Assembly: GCF_004000765.1 (NCBI RefSeq)
Contig: NZ_BILW01000007.1
Span: forward strand, 169,304-233,303
Length of the DNA: 64,000 bases
Direction of reading: 5' to 3'
Origin: Paenibacillus chondroitinus NBRC 15376
GTDB lineage: Bacteria > Bacillota > Bacilli > Paenibacillales > NBRC-103111
Below are positions 53,227 to 62,646 of this stretch, one piece after another. The number at the start of each line of letters is the position of its first letter. The first letter of the stretch is position 1. Below the pieces are notes generated by a model. It did no database searches. It was not told the origin of the DNA and saw nothing but the letters and a program-made list of their open reading frames with translations. The translations under genes and the position numbers were made by a program.

Positions 53227-53841
53227 TCATGATAGATTCTCTAACATAAACTTGTATTCATCCGGCGTATTCACATTCGTTACAAACTTTGACGGCAGAT
53301 TTAACTTTTCAAAAAAAGCATTCTCCGCAGGCAACCAGTCGATATGATCCAACAATCCCATCAATCGATATTGCTCCTGCTTCAATAGCACCTCAGCCTC
53401 AGATCCAACTAATCTGGAGTATATCCCATGGAGCGGATGAACCTTGCCATCTATGACCGGAATAACCGCATCAACATTGGCTTCTTGGCACAATTGTCTC
53501 ATAGCTTCTGCGGCTTCGGATGAAATGAACGGCATATCACAACCGACAATCCACATGAATTCTTCAGTTACGGCTTGCGCAGCTGCATGAATACCGCTTA
53601 GAGGGCCTTTTTGAATATATATATCTGACACCCATTGTACATTCATAGGAATAGAATTAGTTGCTAGAAGTAACTGGAACGCCTCGGGTTCATTCGATAC
53701 GACAATCATCTGGTTGCAGATACGGGACATTTCCGTAAGCTGACGAAGAAGCAAGGGCTGATCTTGAACAGGAAGCAGCGCCTTGCTTCTTCCCCCCATG
53801 CGGCGATTGAGCCCTCCGGCCAAAATAACACCTGTCATCAT
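53227..53841 (-). CDS. mobA: Molybdenum cofactor guanylyltransferase MobA
   Basis: A 204-residue nucleotidyltransferase: ILAGGLNRRMGGRSKALL nucleotide motif, VGCDMPFIS metal site, IDGKVHPLHGIYS. Its ATG overlaps the stop of the MOSC gene as ATGA. It would make the guanylated cofactor in enzymes that need it; the sulfite-oxidase-type enzyme in this operon normally uses the unguanylated form, so MobA may serve another enzyme. Confidence 0.92.
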   Translation of the reverse strand: MMTGVILAGGLNRRMGGRSKALLPVQDQPLLLRQLTEMSRICNQMIVVSNEPEAFQLLLATNSIPMNVQWVSDIYIQKGPLSGIHAAAQAVTEEFMWIVGCDMPFISSEAAEAMRQLCQEANVDAVIPVIDGKVHPLHGIYSRLVGSEAEVLLKQEQYRLMGLLDHIDWLPAENAFFEKLNLPSKFVTNVNTPDEYKFMLENLS

Positions 53842-54482
53842 AATTCGAGTTCCGCCAACCGTTTCGTGAAGGATTTCTTCCAGCTTTCAGATAGAGCTTC
53901 CGTTTGAACGAGACGTTGAGCTCCATCCTTGCTCATTTTATCGTGATATTTGATTTGATTCGCGTAGGCCAGCGTTACGCCGTCAGCATCTTTGGCGACA
54001 AGCTTCACTTGTGAATTTATCGAGAGAAACCCTTCTTGCAAAACTCTGAAATAGAAACCGGTAAATCCTGTTTCTTGCATTTGCAGAGGAGTTTTAGCCC
54101 ACTCCAGACGTTTGCCTACTTTAAAACAAGGCTGGCGCGGCTGCGAGACCTGAACAATTACTTCGTCAATAGCATAAATGTCGCCAATGCAAACGTCCGT
54201 CTCCAGAAAACCGCGCACCGTTAGATTTTCACCAAAAGCACCCGCTTCCAGCTTGCGGCCAAGCACTTCCTCCCAGTAAGCATAATGCTCCTCGGGGTAA
54301 ACACACAGTGCTTTATCAACGCCGCCGTGCACCGTCAAATCGGCTTGCCCGTCCCCGTCCAATTGGGTTTTGGACACATACAAAGATGAGCTGACCGGGG
54401 ACTTGTATATGCCCGTGACCAGCTCTTTGCCTTGATTTTCAACAATTTGTGGTTTGCCCACATTCACCGATACGATTTTCAA
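53838..54482 (-). CDS. MOSC-domain protein (YiiM-like)
   Basis: A 214-residue MOSC protein: LTVHGGVDKALCVYPEEHY, GAFGENLTVRGFLE, VSQPRQPCFKVGKRLEW with the conserved Cys. MOSC proteins bind or transfer molybdenum cofactor or reduce N-hydroxylated bases with it. Starts at TTG 54482, six bases after GAGGA. Operon position between the molybdoenzyme and mobA fits. Confidence 0.9.
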   Translation of the reverse strand: MKIVSVNVGKPQIVENQGKELVTGIYKSPVSSSLYVSKTQLDGDGQADLTVHGGVDKALCVYPEEHYAYWEEVLGRKLEAGAFGENLTVRGFLETDVCIGDIYAIDEVIVQVSQPRQPCFKVGKRLEWAKTPLQMQETGFTGFYFRVLQEGFLSINSQVKLVAKDADGVTLAYANQIKYHDKMSKDGAQRLVQTEALSESWKKSFTKRLAELEL

Positions 54483-54574
54483 CGTTATTCCTCATTTCCA
54501 AGCGAGTTCTTTGACATAACTATATCAAAAACCACCCGGAAAGTCAGTTTCAGTTTCTTGCCATTTCATTCCCA

Positions 54575-55894
54575 TTACGCATTGTTAGATCGATCCACCC
54601 AAGCATCATTATCGTAGCCTCTAACTTCCCAATACCCCATATGTTCCTTCTCAATAAGCTCAATCGCTTGGAGCCATTTGACGGATTTATACGCATACAT
54701 CTGCGGAACGATCAGCCGGACGGGACCTCCTAATTTTTGTGGAATCGGCTTGCCATCCAGCATCACAGCTACCATAATGTCGTCACCGTCAGCTTGTTCC
54801 AGCGAAAGAGCATCGGTATACACCTTATCGCCGGAATAAAATTTCACAAATTTCGCCTTGGACTGCACACCCGCTGCTGCTAAAAGCTGTTTAAGCGGTA
54901 TGCCTTCCCACGTACAATTATAAATGGACCAGCCGGTCACACAATGGAAGTTGCTAACCTGTACCGTTCGTTTCAGCTTCAGAAACTCTTCCCAGTTCCA
55001 AACAGCAGGTTTATCGACTAGACCGGAAATTGCGAATTGCCAAGTCTCCGAGGAAAAAGCCGGAATTTCCGTCACCGTATAAATACGGAAATTCCCTTTC
55101 GCTCCTCCGCCGACCACAGCGGCGGAGTCCGGCAGCGGCGCAGGCGGCGGCAGCATGCTGTTGCCGTCGCCTGCGACATACTCGGCGGTCGACGAACCGC
55201 CGGTGTCGAAAGCGCCTTTTATCCAGCGATAAAAGGCGGGGCCGACCGCGATCACAAGCACCAGTCCTGCGGCAAGCCGCAGGAACGAGGCGCGTGTGAT
55301 CGGCGACGCCTTCAGCGCGGCGATAACCGCCTGCGCTGCTGTGCGCTCCGCCGTGGCGTCAGACGCCGCCACGGGGGGTGCTGCCGCCGGCTGTGCAGCC
55401 GGCGGCTTAACGGCAGCGGCGGCTTGATCCTGCCGCTGCTGGCGCTTCAGCCATCTGCTGCGTGAGATGGCGTGGTACACGGCATACGGCACTCCGACCC
55501 AGGTCAGCAGGTCATGGATGAGGAGTGCCGCATTGTTTAAAGCAGGTGGCAGATGACGGAACTGCCACAGGACAACCCCGGACGCTGCCCACCCGACCAG
55601 CAGCGCCAGCACGAAGACCAGATTCGCGCGTTGATTGCGGCGCGTGCGAATCTGCCGCCAATGTTTGCGAATCATTGGCGCGTATAAGATCATCAGCAAA
55701 ATAGAAGCGACACCCAAATAAATGTGAAGCTGCTTCAACGACACTCGGACAATCCCCAAATCTCCGCGAATCGCCCCTATGCTAAGTACAATGCCCGTTA
55801 TGGTCAGCAGCAGGAGAATCCAGGCATTCCAGCTATGTATAGCATTAAGACGCTTGCCAAAGGATTGCTTTAACCAACCTCTTTTCGACTCCAT
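54575..55894 (-). CDS. Membrane molybdopterin oxidoreductase (sulfite-oxidase type fused to cytochrome-b561-like part)
   Basis: A 439-residue fusion. Residues 1-150 hold four hydrophobic helices with His residues (HSWNAWILLLL, HIYLGVASILL) like a b-type cytochrome domain. An Ala/Pro-rich linker and a further helix (LRLAAGLVLVIAVG) lead to a molybdopterin domain (about 260-435) whose Mo-ligand Cys is in SNFHCVTGWS. Probably transfers electrons between the quinone pool and an external substrate. ATG 55894; the ribosome site is poor. First gene of a cofactor operon, which supports the molybdoenzyme call. Confidence 0.88.
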   Translation of the reverse strand: MESKRGWLKQSFGKRLNAIHSWNAWILLLLTITGIVLSIGAIRGDLGIVRVSLKQLHIYLGVASILLMILYAPMIRKHWRQIRTRRNQRANLVFVLALLVGWAASGVVLWQFRHLPPALNNAALLIHDLLTWVGVPYAVYHAISRSRWLKRQQRQDQAAAAVKPPAAQPAAAPPVAASDATAERTAAQAVIAALKASPITRASFLRLAAGLVLVIAVGPAFYRWIKGAFDTGGSSTAEYVAGDGNSMLPPPAPLPDSAAVVGGGAKGNFRIYTVTEIPAFSSETWQFAISGLVDKPAVWNWEEFLKLKRTVQVSNFHCVTGWSIYNCTWEGIPLKQLLAAAGVQSKAKFVKFYSGDKVYTDALSLEQADGDDIMVAVMLDGKPIPQKLGGPVRLIVPQMYAYKSVKWLQAIELIEKEHMGYWEVRGYDNDAWVDRSNNA

Positions 55895-56019
55895 ACGCCC
55901 ACATCCTATCAACCAATAGTTTATACCTCTAATCATAACGTACAAATCTTAAGAAAAGCTTACAAACTCGCTAAAATTATTAAGTTTCGTCCAACTTCCC
56001 CCTTGCTCCCAGCCAATAC

Positions 56020-56044
56020 AAAAAAGCGGTCTCTTCGAGACCGC
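56020..56044 (-). terminator. Terminator of the stalk-domain gene
   Basis: GCGGTCTC-GAA-GAGACCGC stem followed by TTTTTT on the minus strand. Confidence 0.85.
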
Positions 56045-56083
56045 AAATCCACCACGTACTTTTGCTTTACTTATTTCACGCTA

Positions 56084-56560
56084 TTACTTCATCATCATTT
56101 TATTGAGTAAATATGTATCGATGAACGCTTTAGGGACATAGGTCATGTCGTTCACGATCGTTGGAGCGACCATTAGCATTTCTTCCATACTACCCACAGT
56201 AATCGCTTTGCTATCGATATGGAGCATAATTTTCCCATCCATATCCATGCTTTTATCCATCATCGTTTTATCCTGCATATTTTTATCATCCATCATTTTC
56301 TTATCTTCAATCGTCTTCTTGTCTTGCATAGATTTCATCAGAGTTACTGTTCTAGTCATATCATTCCATGTTACTTGGAAACCAAGAGACTCAGCAACTT
56401 TTCGAAGGGGTGCGAGCTCGTTGCCGTCTATGGTGACAGTTTCAATGCTGCTATAATTGTCCTTTGGCACCATCATTTCTTCCGCGTTAATTAAGTTTGG
56501 CAATGCTAACATTCCGACCATCATTGTTACTGCCATTCCTTTTTTCTTCCAATTTCTCAT
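56084..56560 (-). CDS. Secreted copper-amine-oxidase-N-like protein with Met/Asp/Lys-rich insert
   Basis: A 158-residue exported protein: signal peptide (about 1-27), a stalk-type beta domain interrupted by a repetitive Lys/Asp/Met-rich insert at about 75-110 (KKMMDDKNMQDKTMMDKSMD), then the domain end with MTYVPKAFIDTYLL. The insert is rich in Met and Asp, which could bind metal ions, but this is inference. It lies upstream of nothing else in its unit and is followed by a strong terminator. It follows a two-component pair on the same strand. Confidence 0.75.
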   Translation of the reverse strand: MRNWKKKGMAVTMMVGMLALPNLINAEEMMVPKDNYSSIETVTIDGNELAPLRKVAESLGFQVTWNDMTRTVTLMKSMQDKKTIEDKKMMDDKNMQDKTMMDKSMDMDGKIMLHIDSKAITVGSMEEMLMVAPTIVNDMTYVPKAFIDTYLLNKMMMK

Positions 56561-56681
56561 TGATAATTCCTCCTAGAGTTTCAAAGTTCTCTCATTTCCT
56601 AAGATAATGTACAAAACTTAAGAAATCCTAACGAAGAAATTACAAATAACTTACAAGAGACTAACAAAATAAATAGAACTC

Positions 56682-57731
56682 CTACGAATCAATAGGAATA
56701 GTAAACCAAAACGTGCTACCACTCGCCTTATCCTTCCCCGCTCGGCTATCCACACCGATTGTTCCGCCATGCAGCTGGACGATGGACTTAGCAATCGCCA
56801 AGCCAAGTCCGGCGCCCCCGCTAGCACGCGTTCGTGATGGGTCCGACCGATAAAACCGATCGAAAATTTTGTCCGCATCCCTTTCCTCGATTCCCTCGCC
56901 TTGATCTTGAATCAGCAGCTTTAGATAAGAGGTCGGCAGCTGTTCAACTTTAATTGTAATGCTGCCGCCAACAGGGGAGTGACGAATGGCATTCCCCAAA
57001 ATGTTCGCCAGAACCCGCTTCATCTCCTGAGGCATAATAGTCACAGGAGGCAAGTAATCGGGCAGGTCTACAACGACTTGCAGCTGCTTATCTTCCAGCT
57101 GAAAAGCCAAGCTTTGCAGACCATCCACTAGGAGCTGATCAACATGATACGGCTCCGGCACGAAGTCGGTTCCTCCTGCATCAAGCTGCGACAGCTTGAA
57201 TAGCTCCTGGATCAACCCGTCTAATCGTCCTGTTTCCAAACGAATGGTTCGGAGATAACGCTCGAAGGTCGCTTTATCCTGAATGACATCGTCTTCCAGT
57301 GCTTCTACGAAAGCCTTAATTGAAGCCATTGGCGTTCGCAGATCATGCGACACATTCGCCACAAGCTCCTTGCGGGAAATCTCGGATGTTCGTAATTTGC
57401 CGAAGCTTTCTTTCAGTTTCCCACTCATGCGGTTGAACTGTTCCGCTAATCTTTGAAATTCAGCCGGCCCAATGTGAGGCACTACGCCCTCAAAATGGCC
57501 TTCTGAGATGCGAGTCGTCTCCTGAGTAATGGCATGAATAGCTTTTTCCAGAGGGCGTGTCATGATGTAATGGATGCCCATCGATACGACAGCTGCACCT
57601 AGGGTAACAGTCGACAGAATCACAACATCCTTCCAGAGAAGCAGCATAAAATGGTAGCAAATAAGCAGCGTAAGCAAGATAATCCCTGTACTCACTCCGC
57701 TTGCAATGAGCAAATATAATCGAAGTTTCAG
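56682..57731 (-). CDS. Sensor histidine kinase
   Basis: A 349-residue kinase: two membrane helices (about 5-32 and 36-58), HAMP linker, H box ANVSHDLRTPMASIK, N box NILGNAIRHSP, ATP motifs DQGEGIEERD and GGAGLGLAI. I place the start at CTG 57731, which overlaps the regulator stop as CTGA and lies eight bases after GGAGG; the alternative TTG 57713 has no ribosome site. Such CTG starts are rare. Confidence 0.88.
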   Translation of the reverse strand: MKLRLYLLIASGVSTGIILLTLLICYHFMLLLWKDVVILSTVTLGAAVVSMGIHYIMTRPLEKAIHAITQETTRISEGHFEGVVPHIGPAEFQRLAEQFNRMSGKLKESFGKLRTSEISRKELVANVSHDLRTPMASIKAFVEALEDDVIQDKATFERYLRTIRLETGRLDGLIQELFKLSQLDAGGTDFVPEPYHVDQLLVDGLQSLAFQLEDKQLQVVVDLPDYLPPVTIMPQEMKRVLANILGNAIRHSPVGGSITIKVEQLPTSYLKLLIQDQGEGIEERDADKIFDRFYRSDPSRTRASGGAGLGLAIAKSIVQLHGGTIGVDSRAGKDKASGSTFWFTIPIDS

Positions 57732-58450
57732 GATCGCTCCCTCCCTTCGAATTTATAACCGATGCCCCACACCGTTTTGATATAGCGCGGCTCAGAAGGA
57801 TTCGGCTCCAGTTTCTCTCTTAAACGGCGGATATGAACAGTTACGGTCGTTGTATCCCCGTAATAATCAATATCCCACACTTTACTCAGCAACTGGTTTC
57901 GTGAAAAAACTTGATCCGGATGGGCTGCGAACAAATGCAGCAGCTCAAATTCCTTCACAGTCAACTCGACATCTTTGTCGAGGACGCGAACACTGCGATG
58001 CAGCACATTGATTTCGAGTCCAGGGTATCTCAATATATGAGCAGGCAGTGCTGCCTCTGCATTCACAACAGTCTCCGTCTGAGTGCGCTTCAGCCTACGC
58101 AAAATCCCTTTCACTCGCAGCACAAGCTCTCGTGGGGAAAAGGGCTTCGTCAAGTAGTCGTCAGCCCCCATCGTGAGTCCCATCAACCGGTCCATTTCGT
58201 CCCCCAACGCCGTCAGCATGATGATGGGAACGTCCCGCTCATTGCGAATTTCTTCGCAAACCTGCCAGCCGTTTTTACCGGGCATCATCAGATCCAGCAC
58301 GATCAATTGCGGATTGTGCTGCCGCCATTGCCTGATTGCTTCCTCCCCGTTCATCGCTGAAATGACCTGATAGCCTTCCCTCTCCAAATAAACAGTACAA
58401 ACATCTATAATATTTGGTTCATCATCCACAACCAGAACTAATGTTCCCAT
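57728..58450 (-). CDS. OmpR/PhoB-family response regulator
   Basis: A 240-residue regulator: receiver domain with phospho-acceptor Asp53 (LIVLDLMMPGKNG) and a winged-helix domain (about 135-235; LTVKEFELLHLF, TVTVHIRRLREKL, VWGIGYKF). ATG 58450 lies nine bases after GGAGG. Co-transcribed with its kinase. Confidence 0.94.
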   Translation of the reverse strand: MGTLVLVVDDEPNIIDVCTVYLEREGYQVISAMNGEEAIRQWRQHNPQLIVLDLMMPGKNGWQVCEEIRNERDVPIIMLTALGDEMDRLMGLTMGADDYLTKPFSPRELVLRVKGILRRLKRTQTETVVNAEAALPAHILRYPGLEINVLHRSVRVLDKDVELTVKEFELLHLFAAHPDQVFSRNQLLSKVWDIDYYGDTTTVTVHIRRLREKLEPNPSEPRYIKTVWGIGYKFEGRERS

Positions 58451-58528
58451 ACAGACATACCTCCTCAAGCTAGTATAATTATACCTCATCCTTTTGCAAG
58501 GAAACTTACAGATGTCTTACAAAACAAT

Positions 58529-58560
58529 AAAAAACCCAGCATCCTTTAGATGCCAGGTTT
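58529..58560 (-). terminator. Terminator of the MFS gene
   Basis: AACC-TGGCATC / GATGC-TGGGTT stem followed by TTTT on the minus strand, 51 bases past the stop. Confidence 0.7.
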
Positions 58561-58610
58561 CCTTACCGTTAATATGAACGAAATCAGAAACTCAACTAAT
58601 TCCCTTTAGT

Positions 58611-59849
58611 TTATACTTGCAGCACACCTTCAACAGCGGGCTCTTCCTGCTTACGATTTAAGCTTCGGATATATCTCGTTTGAGCAATACCGGCAGCAAT
58701 AAGAATGACGCCTACGACGGCAAACATCACTTTTCCGCCATAATGGCTGAATAGCAATCCTCCCAGAACAGGGCCGATGGCACGCGATAGCTGCCAATTC
58801 ATTCCGAACACGGAGAAGTACAAGCCTCTATGCTCCACTGGGGCAATTACGGAAATCACTTTTTGAATATGGGGACCGTTCAACATTTCACCAATGGTAA
58901 ATAAAAATTCAACAAAAAGCAAAATCGCAAGATAAGGAACAAATCCGTAACCGATGGATACAACTGCAAACAACATGTAGGATACAGCCACGACAATATA
59001 AGCAGGGACGTGCTCTGTTCGTTTTGCAATCCACAGCTGCAGCGCGATAACTACGCACCCATTGAAAGTAATAATCGTTGCAAAGACTGATTTATAATTT
59101 TCGAAATTTTGCTGTAGATGTAAAGGAAATGTAGACTCAACTTGCGCGTATAAAAGGGATACCGGCATGGCCAGAAAAGTAATCCACAACAGTGGTTTAT
59201 GCTCCGACCATTTAATTTTGACTTTGCTAGCTTTTGCGGCAGCCAGCACCTCTTCACTTTTAACAGGCATCGTCTCTGGGACCTTCCATATGACTAAGCC
59301 TGCATAAGCAACAAGTGTTACCGAACAAGCCAGGAAGATAATCGACGGATTCATGGTAAATAAGAGTAAGCCTAAAAGCGGACCAAAGGCTGAACCCATG
59401 TTTAAAGCCGTGTGCAATAAAGCAAAAACCTCAGCTCGCTTCTGCTCCGGCACAACATCCGAAATCTGAGCATTGGCAGCAGGCCCATACATCGCATGTC
59501 CAATTCCATTAACAATGGAAATAAGCGCAAACTCCCATACGTGGCTGGCAAATATATATCCACCAATAGCGAAGGCTTGAATTAGGAGCGCTGCAAGCAT
59601 CATTGGTTTCCGTCCATACTTATCACTCAAGCTGCCTGCATATAAGTTTACGAATATTCCGCATAAAGGCTGTAGACCTACGATTAACATGGATAAAAAC
59701 ACGGAACCATCCAACTTGTCATACAAATAAAAAACTAGATAGGGTCTCATCATAAAACCGGCTAACGACGTCAGGATCGTGCCCACGACTCGAACCCATA
59801 TCGCTGTGTCATACTTGCTAATCACCGAAAAAAAGGGAATTCTTTGCAT
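58611..59849 (-). CDS. MFS transporter (multidrug-efflux-like)
   Basis: A 412-residue transporter with twelve hydrophobic segments and a typical loop 2-3 motif (GSLSDKYGRKPMML). The cytoplasmic loop after helix 6 (VPETMPVKSEEVLAAAKASKVKIKW) divides the halves. AGGAGG lies six bases before ATG. Drug or metabolite export is likely but unproven. Confidence 0.9.
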   Translation of the reverse strand: MQRIPFFSVISKYDTAIWVRVVGTILTSLAGFMMRPYLVFYLYDKLDGSVFLSMLIVGLQPLCGIFVNLYAGSLSDKYGRKPMMLAALLIQAFAIGGYIFASHVWEFALISIVNGIGHAMYGPAANAQISDVVPEQKRAEVFALLHTALNMGSAFGPLLGLLLFTMNPSIIFLACSVTLVAYAGLVIWKVPETMPVKSEEVLAAAKASKVKIKWSEHKPLLWITFLAMPVSLLYAQVESTFPLHLQQNFENYKSVFATIITFNGCVVIALQLWIAKRTEHVPAYIVVAVSYMLFAVVSIGYGFVPYLAILLFVEFLFTIGEMLNGPHIQKVISVIAPVEHRGLYFSVFGMNWQLSRAIGPVLGGLLFSHYGGKVMFAVVGVILIAAGIAQTRYIRSLNRKQEEPAVEGVLQV

Positions 59850-59957
59850 TTGACCTCCTAGATGTCTTTGGTACTTTCAGTTTAGAAGGAATTGAGCAAA
59901 AGAAAAAGGTAAAATCTCGTTATAACGGATTTCACCTTTTATGTATCTCCTATTTTC

Positions 59958-60341
59958 TTAACCTCCGATACGAATCTTCCGGTAAGTATCGATAAACGAA
60001 AGGACATCTACGCGCTTCCCCCTCTTCTTCGCTACTCTGGCCATTTTCACTAGGGTTGTCCAGAATTCGTCGAGCACGGGAGATTCAAAATCATTTTCCT
60101 TCGGAACCTGTGTCAATTTATTCTTGTTCGTGTATGAAGCTCCTTCATCCGAGATCAGATATTGAATCTGACTTTTTTTCCACTGCTCGCCGGTTACGTA
60201 GCTTACGCCAATTTCGCGCATTTTTTTGCGTACAGATGTGACAGGACGAGATAATTCTTTGGCAATTACAACGGGAGGGCACTCTGATGAAAGTCGAATT
60301 AACTTGTCCAATTCTTGTGTGGACCAAGGTTTTTTAGTCAT
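59958..60341 (-). CDS. Small Myb/SANT-like DNA-binding protein, uncharacterised
   Basis: A 127-residue protein. The N-terminal WSTQELDKLIRLSSECPPVV and ELSRPVTSVRKKMREIG form a helix-turn-helix of the Myb/SANT kind, with Trp and Leu spacing. A Lys-rich C-terminal part follows. ATG 60341 follows GAGG by nine bases; longer readings from 60347 or 60425 are less supported. The role is unknown. Confidence 0.6.
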   Translation of the reverse strand: MTKKPWSTQELDKLIRLSSECPPVVIAKELSRPVTSVRKKMREIGVSYVTGEQWKKSQIQYLISDEGASYTNKNKLTQVPKENDFESPVLDEFWTTLVKMARVAKKRGKRVDVLSFIDTYRKIRIGG

Positions 60342-60573
60342 AAACATTAACCTCACTTTATAAATGAAAGATTCGTATTCGCTTTTACTGGTTAACAACG
60401 GGTATACTGAGAGAATAACAATCAAATGTTAAAGAAGTATGAGTTAACCATAATGAAAGTATGAAGACATAACTTTTTCGCTATTTCTCTTGTTTTTACG
60501 ACCTTTGAACTAATATTTTGGTGAAATTTAGGTCTTTATGCGTGGCAAAACTAGTCGTGGAGGGTGACAACGA

Positions 60574-61368
60574 ATGAAACATCATATTAATGGAGCAGAG
60601 TTGTACATAGCGGAAAAAGGACAAGGGGCACCTGTCATTTTACTGCACGGATTTCCATTGGATCATCGCATGTGGCAAGCGCAGGTAGAAGCTTTGTCGG
60701 GGAATTATCGTGTGATTACACCTGATTTACGCGGTATGGGGCATTCGGATGTACCCGAAGCTAACATTTCAATGGAGCAATACGCGGATGATATTTTGAC
60801 AATGATGGACAAAATGGACATACAAAAAGCCGCACTTGGCGGCTTCTCCATGGGTGGATATGTGGCTTTTGCACTTCTGCGCAAAGCTCCTAAGCGATTC
60901 ACCGGACTTCTCCTCGCCAATACCCGTCCGGAAGCAGACGGGATGGAGGCTCGTAAGAACCGTATGAATATGGCGTCTGCCCTCTATGACAAAGGGGCCA
61001 GCGCGGCAAGAGATGCCATGCTGCCGAAGCTGCTTACCGAGCAGACCGCCAAAGATCAACCAGGGCTCGTAGAGAGCTTAAGTGCGGTTATGGCTTCCAT
61101 GCCTGCCGAAGGTCTGGTCCACGCGAGCCTGGCCATGGCGTTCCGCGCCGACTCCGTCGACCTCCTCGGAGCTATCTCCGTACCGACGCTTGTCATCGCC
61201 GGTGAGAAAGATCCGATTGCGCCTCCGGATGTCATGAAAAAGATGGCTGACGCGATTCCTGGAGCCACCTTTCATGCCATCCCTGGGGCTTCGCATCTGG
61301 CGCCGATGGAGCAACCCGAAGCCTTCAATGCGCTGCTCCTTGAATTCCTCCAGGGCGTCACAGCCTAA
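60574..61368 (+). CDS. Alpha/beta hydrolase
   Basis: A 264-residue hydrolase: oxyanion strand LLHGFPLDHRMW, nucleophile elbow GGFSMGGY (Ser92), catalytic Asp in GEKDPIAPP, His in GASHLAPMEQP. Similar to carboxylesterase/3-oxoadipate-enol-lactonase-like enzymes. GGAGGG before ATG. Overlaps the convergent ROK gene by 11 bases at the 3' end. Confidence 0.92.
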   Translation: MKHHINGAELYIAEKGQGAPVILLHGFPLDHRMWQAQVEALSGNYRVITPDLRGMGHSDVPEANISMEQYADDILTMMDKMDIQKAALGGFSMGGYVAFALLRKAPKRFTGLLLANTRPEADGMEARKNRMNMASALYDKGASAARDAMLPKLLTEQTAKDQPGLVESLSAVMASMPAEGLVHASLAMAFRADSVDLLGAISVPTLVIAGEKDPIAPPDVMKKMADAIPGATFHAIPGASHLAPMEQPEAFNALLLEFLQGVTA

Positions 61369-62638
61369 CCAGCTGGTCCATGACCATCACGGCTGCTCCC
61401 ATGGCAAGGGCCTCTTCACCAAGCTGCCCCTTGCTGAAAACAACCTGATACGCGGGGTAGTAGTACGTTTTCCGAATCGCTACCTGTGTAGCGGTTTGGA
61501 AGAACAACTCCCCGCCCGCGATGAGCGGGCCCCCGAGAATGACCTTCTCCGGGTGCAAAATATTTAATAAATTGGCTAGTCCTATGCCAAAATAGGTCGC
61601 AGCCTCCGTAATGATCTCCACGACAAGGGGATCATTTTTTTTGAGTGCCTCCAATACCTGCGTGTAGGACAATTGCTCCGGGTCCTCCACCAACTGCGAC
61701 AGCACCGTGGATCGGCCCTGTTTTAAGGCAGAGCGTGCCGCCTTTTCAATCGCATACAAGGATGCGTATGACTCCAAGGCGCCGTAGTTTCCTGAGGCGT
61801 CACGGTGCGCCACGCCATCCGTTTGAATGATCATTTGCCCGACAGAGCCTTCCATGTCAACCGCGCCATAGATGAGCTTCCCTTCCGATACCATGGAAGA
61901 TCGCAAGCCAACCCCGGCATGAATATATAGCAGATGTTTGAAACTCTGCGTGCGCTGATGCCAGGATTCCGCTAAAATGGCTGTGTTCGCTCCGTTATCC
62001 AGCATGGAGGGAATACCCAGTTCCTCTGTCAGCAGCCTGCAGATTTCAACGTTTCTCCAACCATTGGCCTGAAAATAAGCCGGCTCCAATATCGTTCCAG
62101 ACAGCCTGTCCACCGGCCCCACGGCGCCGACACCGATTCCTAGCAGCATTGACTTCGTGATCCCATGCCGCTCCATCATATCGTGCGCCTCCTTGACAAT
62201 GAGGCGGATTAGCACTTCCGGCGTCATCTCTGCCGTCATCGTCCAGCTCCGGGCATCTAATTTGTTCATGCCCAAATCAACCAAAACCAGCTTGGACAAC
62301 GTCCTTGAGATATCCAAGCCGAAAACATACGCGTAGGCCGAATTCTTCTCATACAGAATTGGCCTACGCCCGCCTGTTGACGCACCGAAGCCGGATTCAA
62401 GTATGAATCCTTGGCCCGTCAGTTCTTCCAAAAGCCGCGTCAACGTAGAGACCGTCATCCCGCTTTGCTCAAGCAGCTCCGTCTTGGATATCGTCGTATG
62501 GCGGCAAATCAACTCATAAATCTCTTTGGCTTTCCGGTTTGGAATGCGTTCCGATATAGCGCCAGCGTTCAAAAGAAACAGCCCCCAATGATAATCTTTC
62601 TCGCCTAATTCGCCATTGGGGTGCTTAATTCCTGCCAC
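61358..62638 (-). CDS. ROK-family transcriptional regulator lacking the zinc Cys motif
   Basis: A 426-residue repressor-type protein: N-terminal winged helix (about 38-100; ISKTELLEQSGMTVSTLTRLL), then a ROK domain (GLDISRTLSKLVLVDLG, GIGVGAVGPVDRLSG). The ROK zinc motif CxCGxxGC is absent (the region reads QTDGVAHRDASGNYGALES) and the usual Gly-His in GEIGHM is SVGQM. It therefore probably binds a sugar ligand but is not a kinase. GTG 62638 lies nine bases past the methyltransferase stop; they are probably co-transcribed. Confidence 0.88.
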   Translation of the reverse strand: MAGIKHPNGELGEKDYHWGLFLLNAGAISERIPNRKAKEIYELICRHTTISKTELLEQSGMTVSTLTRLLEELTGQGFILESGFGASTGGRRPILYEKNSAYAYVFGLDISRTLSKLVLVDLGMNKLDARSWTMTAEMTPEVLIRLIVKEAHDMMERHGITKSMLLGIGVGAVGPVDRLSGTILEPAYFQANGWRNVEICRLLTEELGIPSMLDNGANTAILAESWHQRTQSFKHLLYIHAGVGLRSSMVSEGKLIYGAVDMEGSVGQMIIQTDGVAHRDASGNYGALESYASLYAIEKAARSALKQGRSTVLSQLVEDPEQLSYTQVLEALKKNDPLVVEIITEAATYFGIGLANLLNILHPEKVILGGPLIAGGELFFQTATQVAIRKTYYYPAYQVVFSKGQLGEEALAMGAAVMVMDQLVRL

Positions 62639-62646
62639 GGTTCTAT

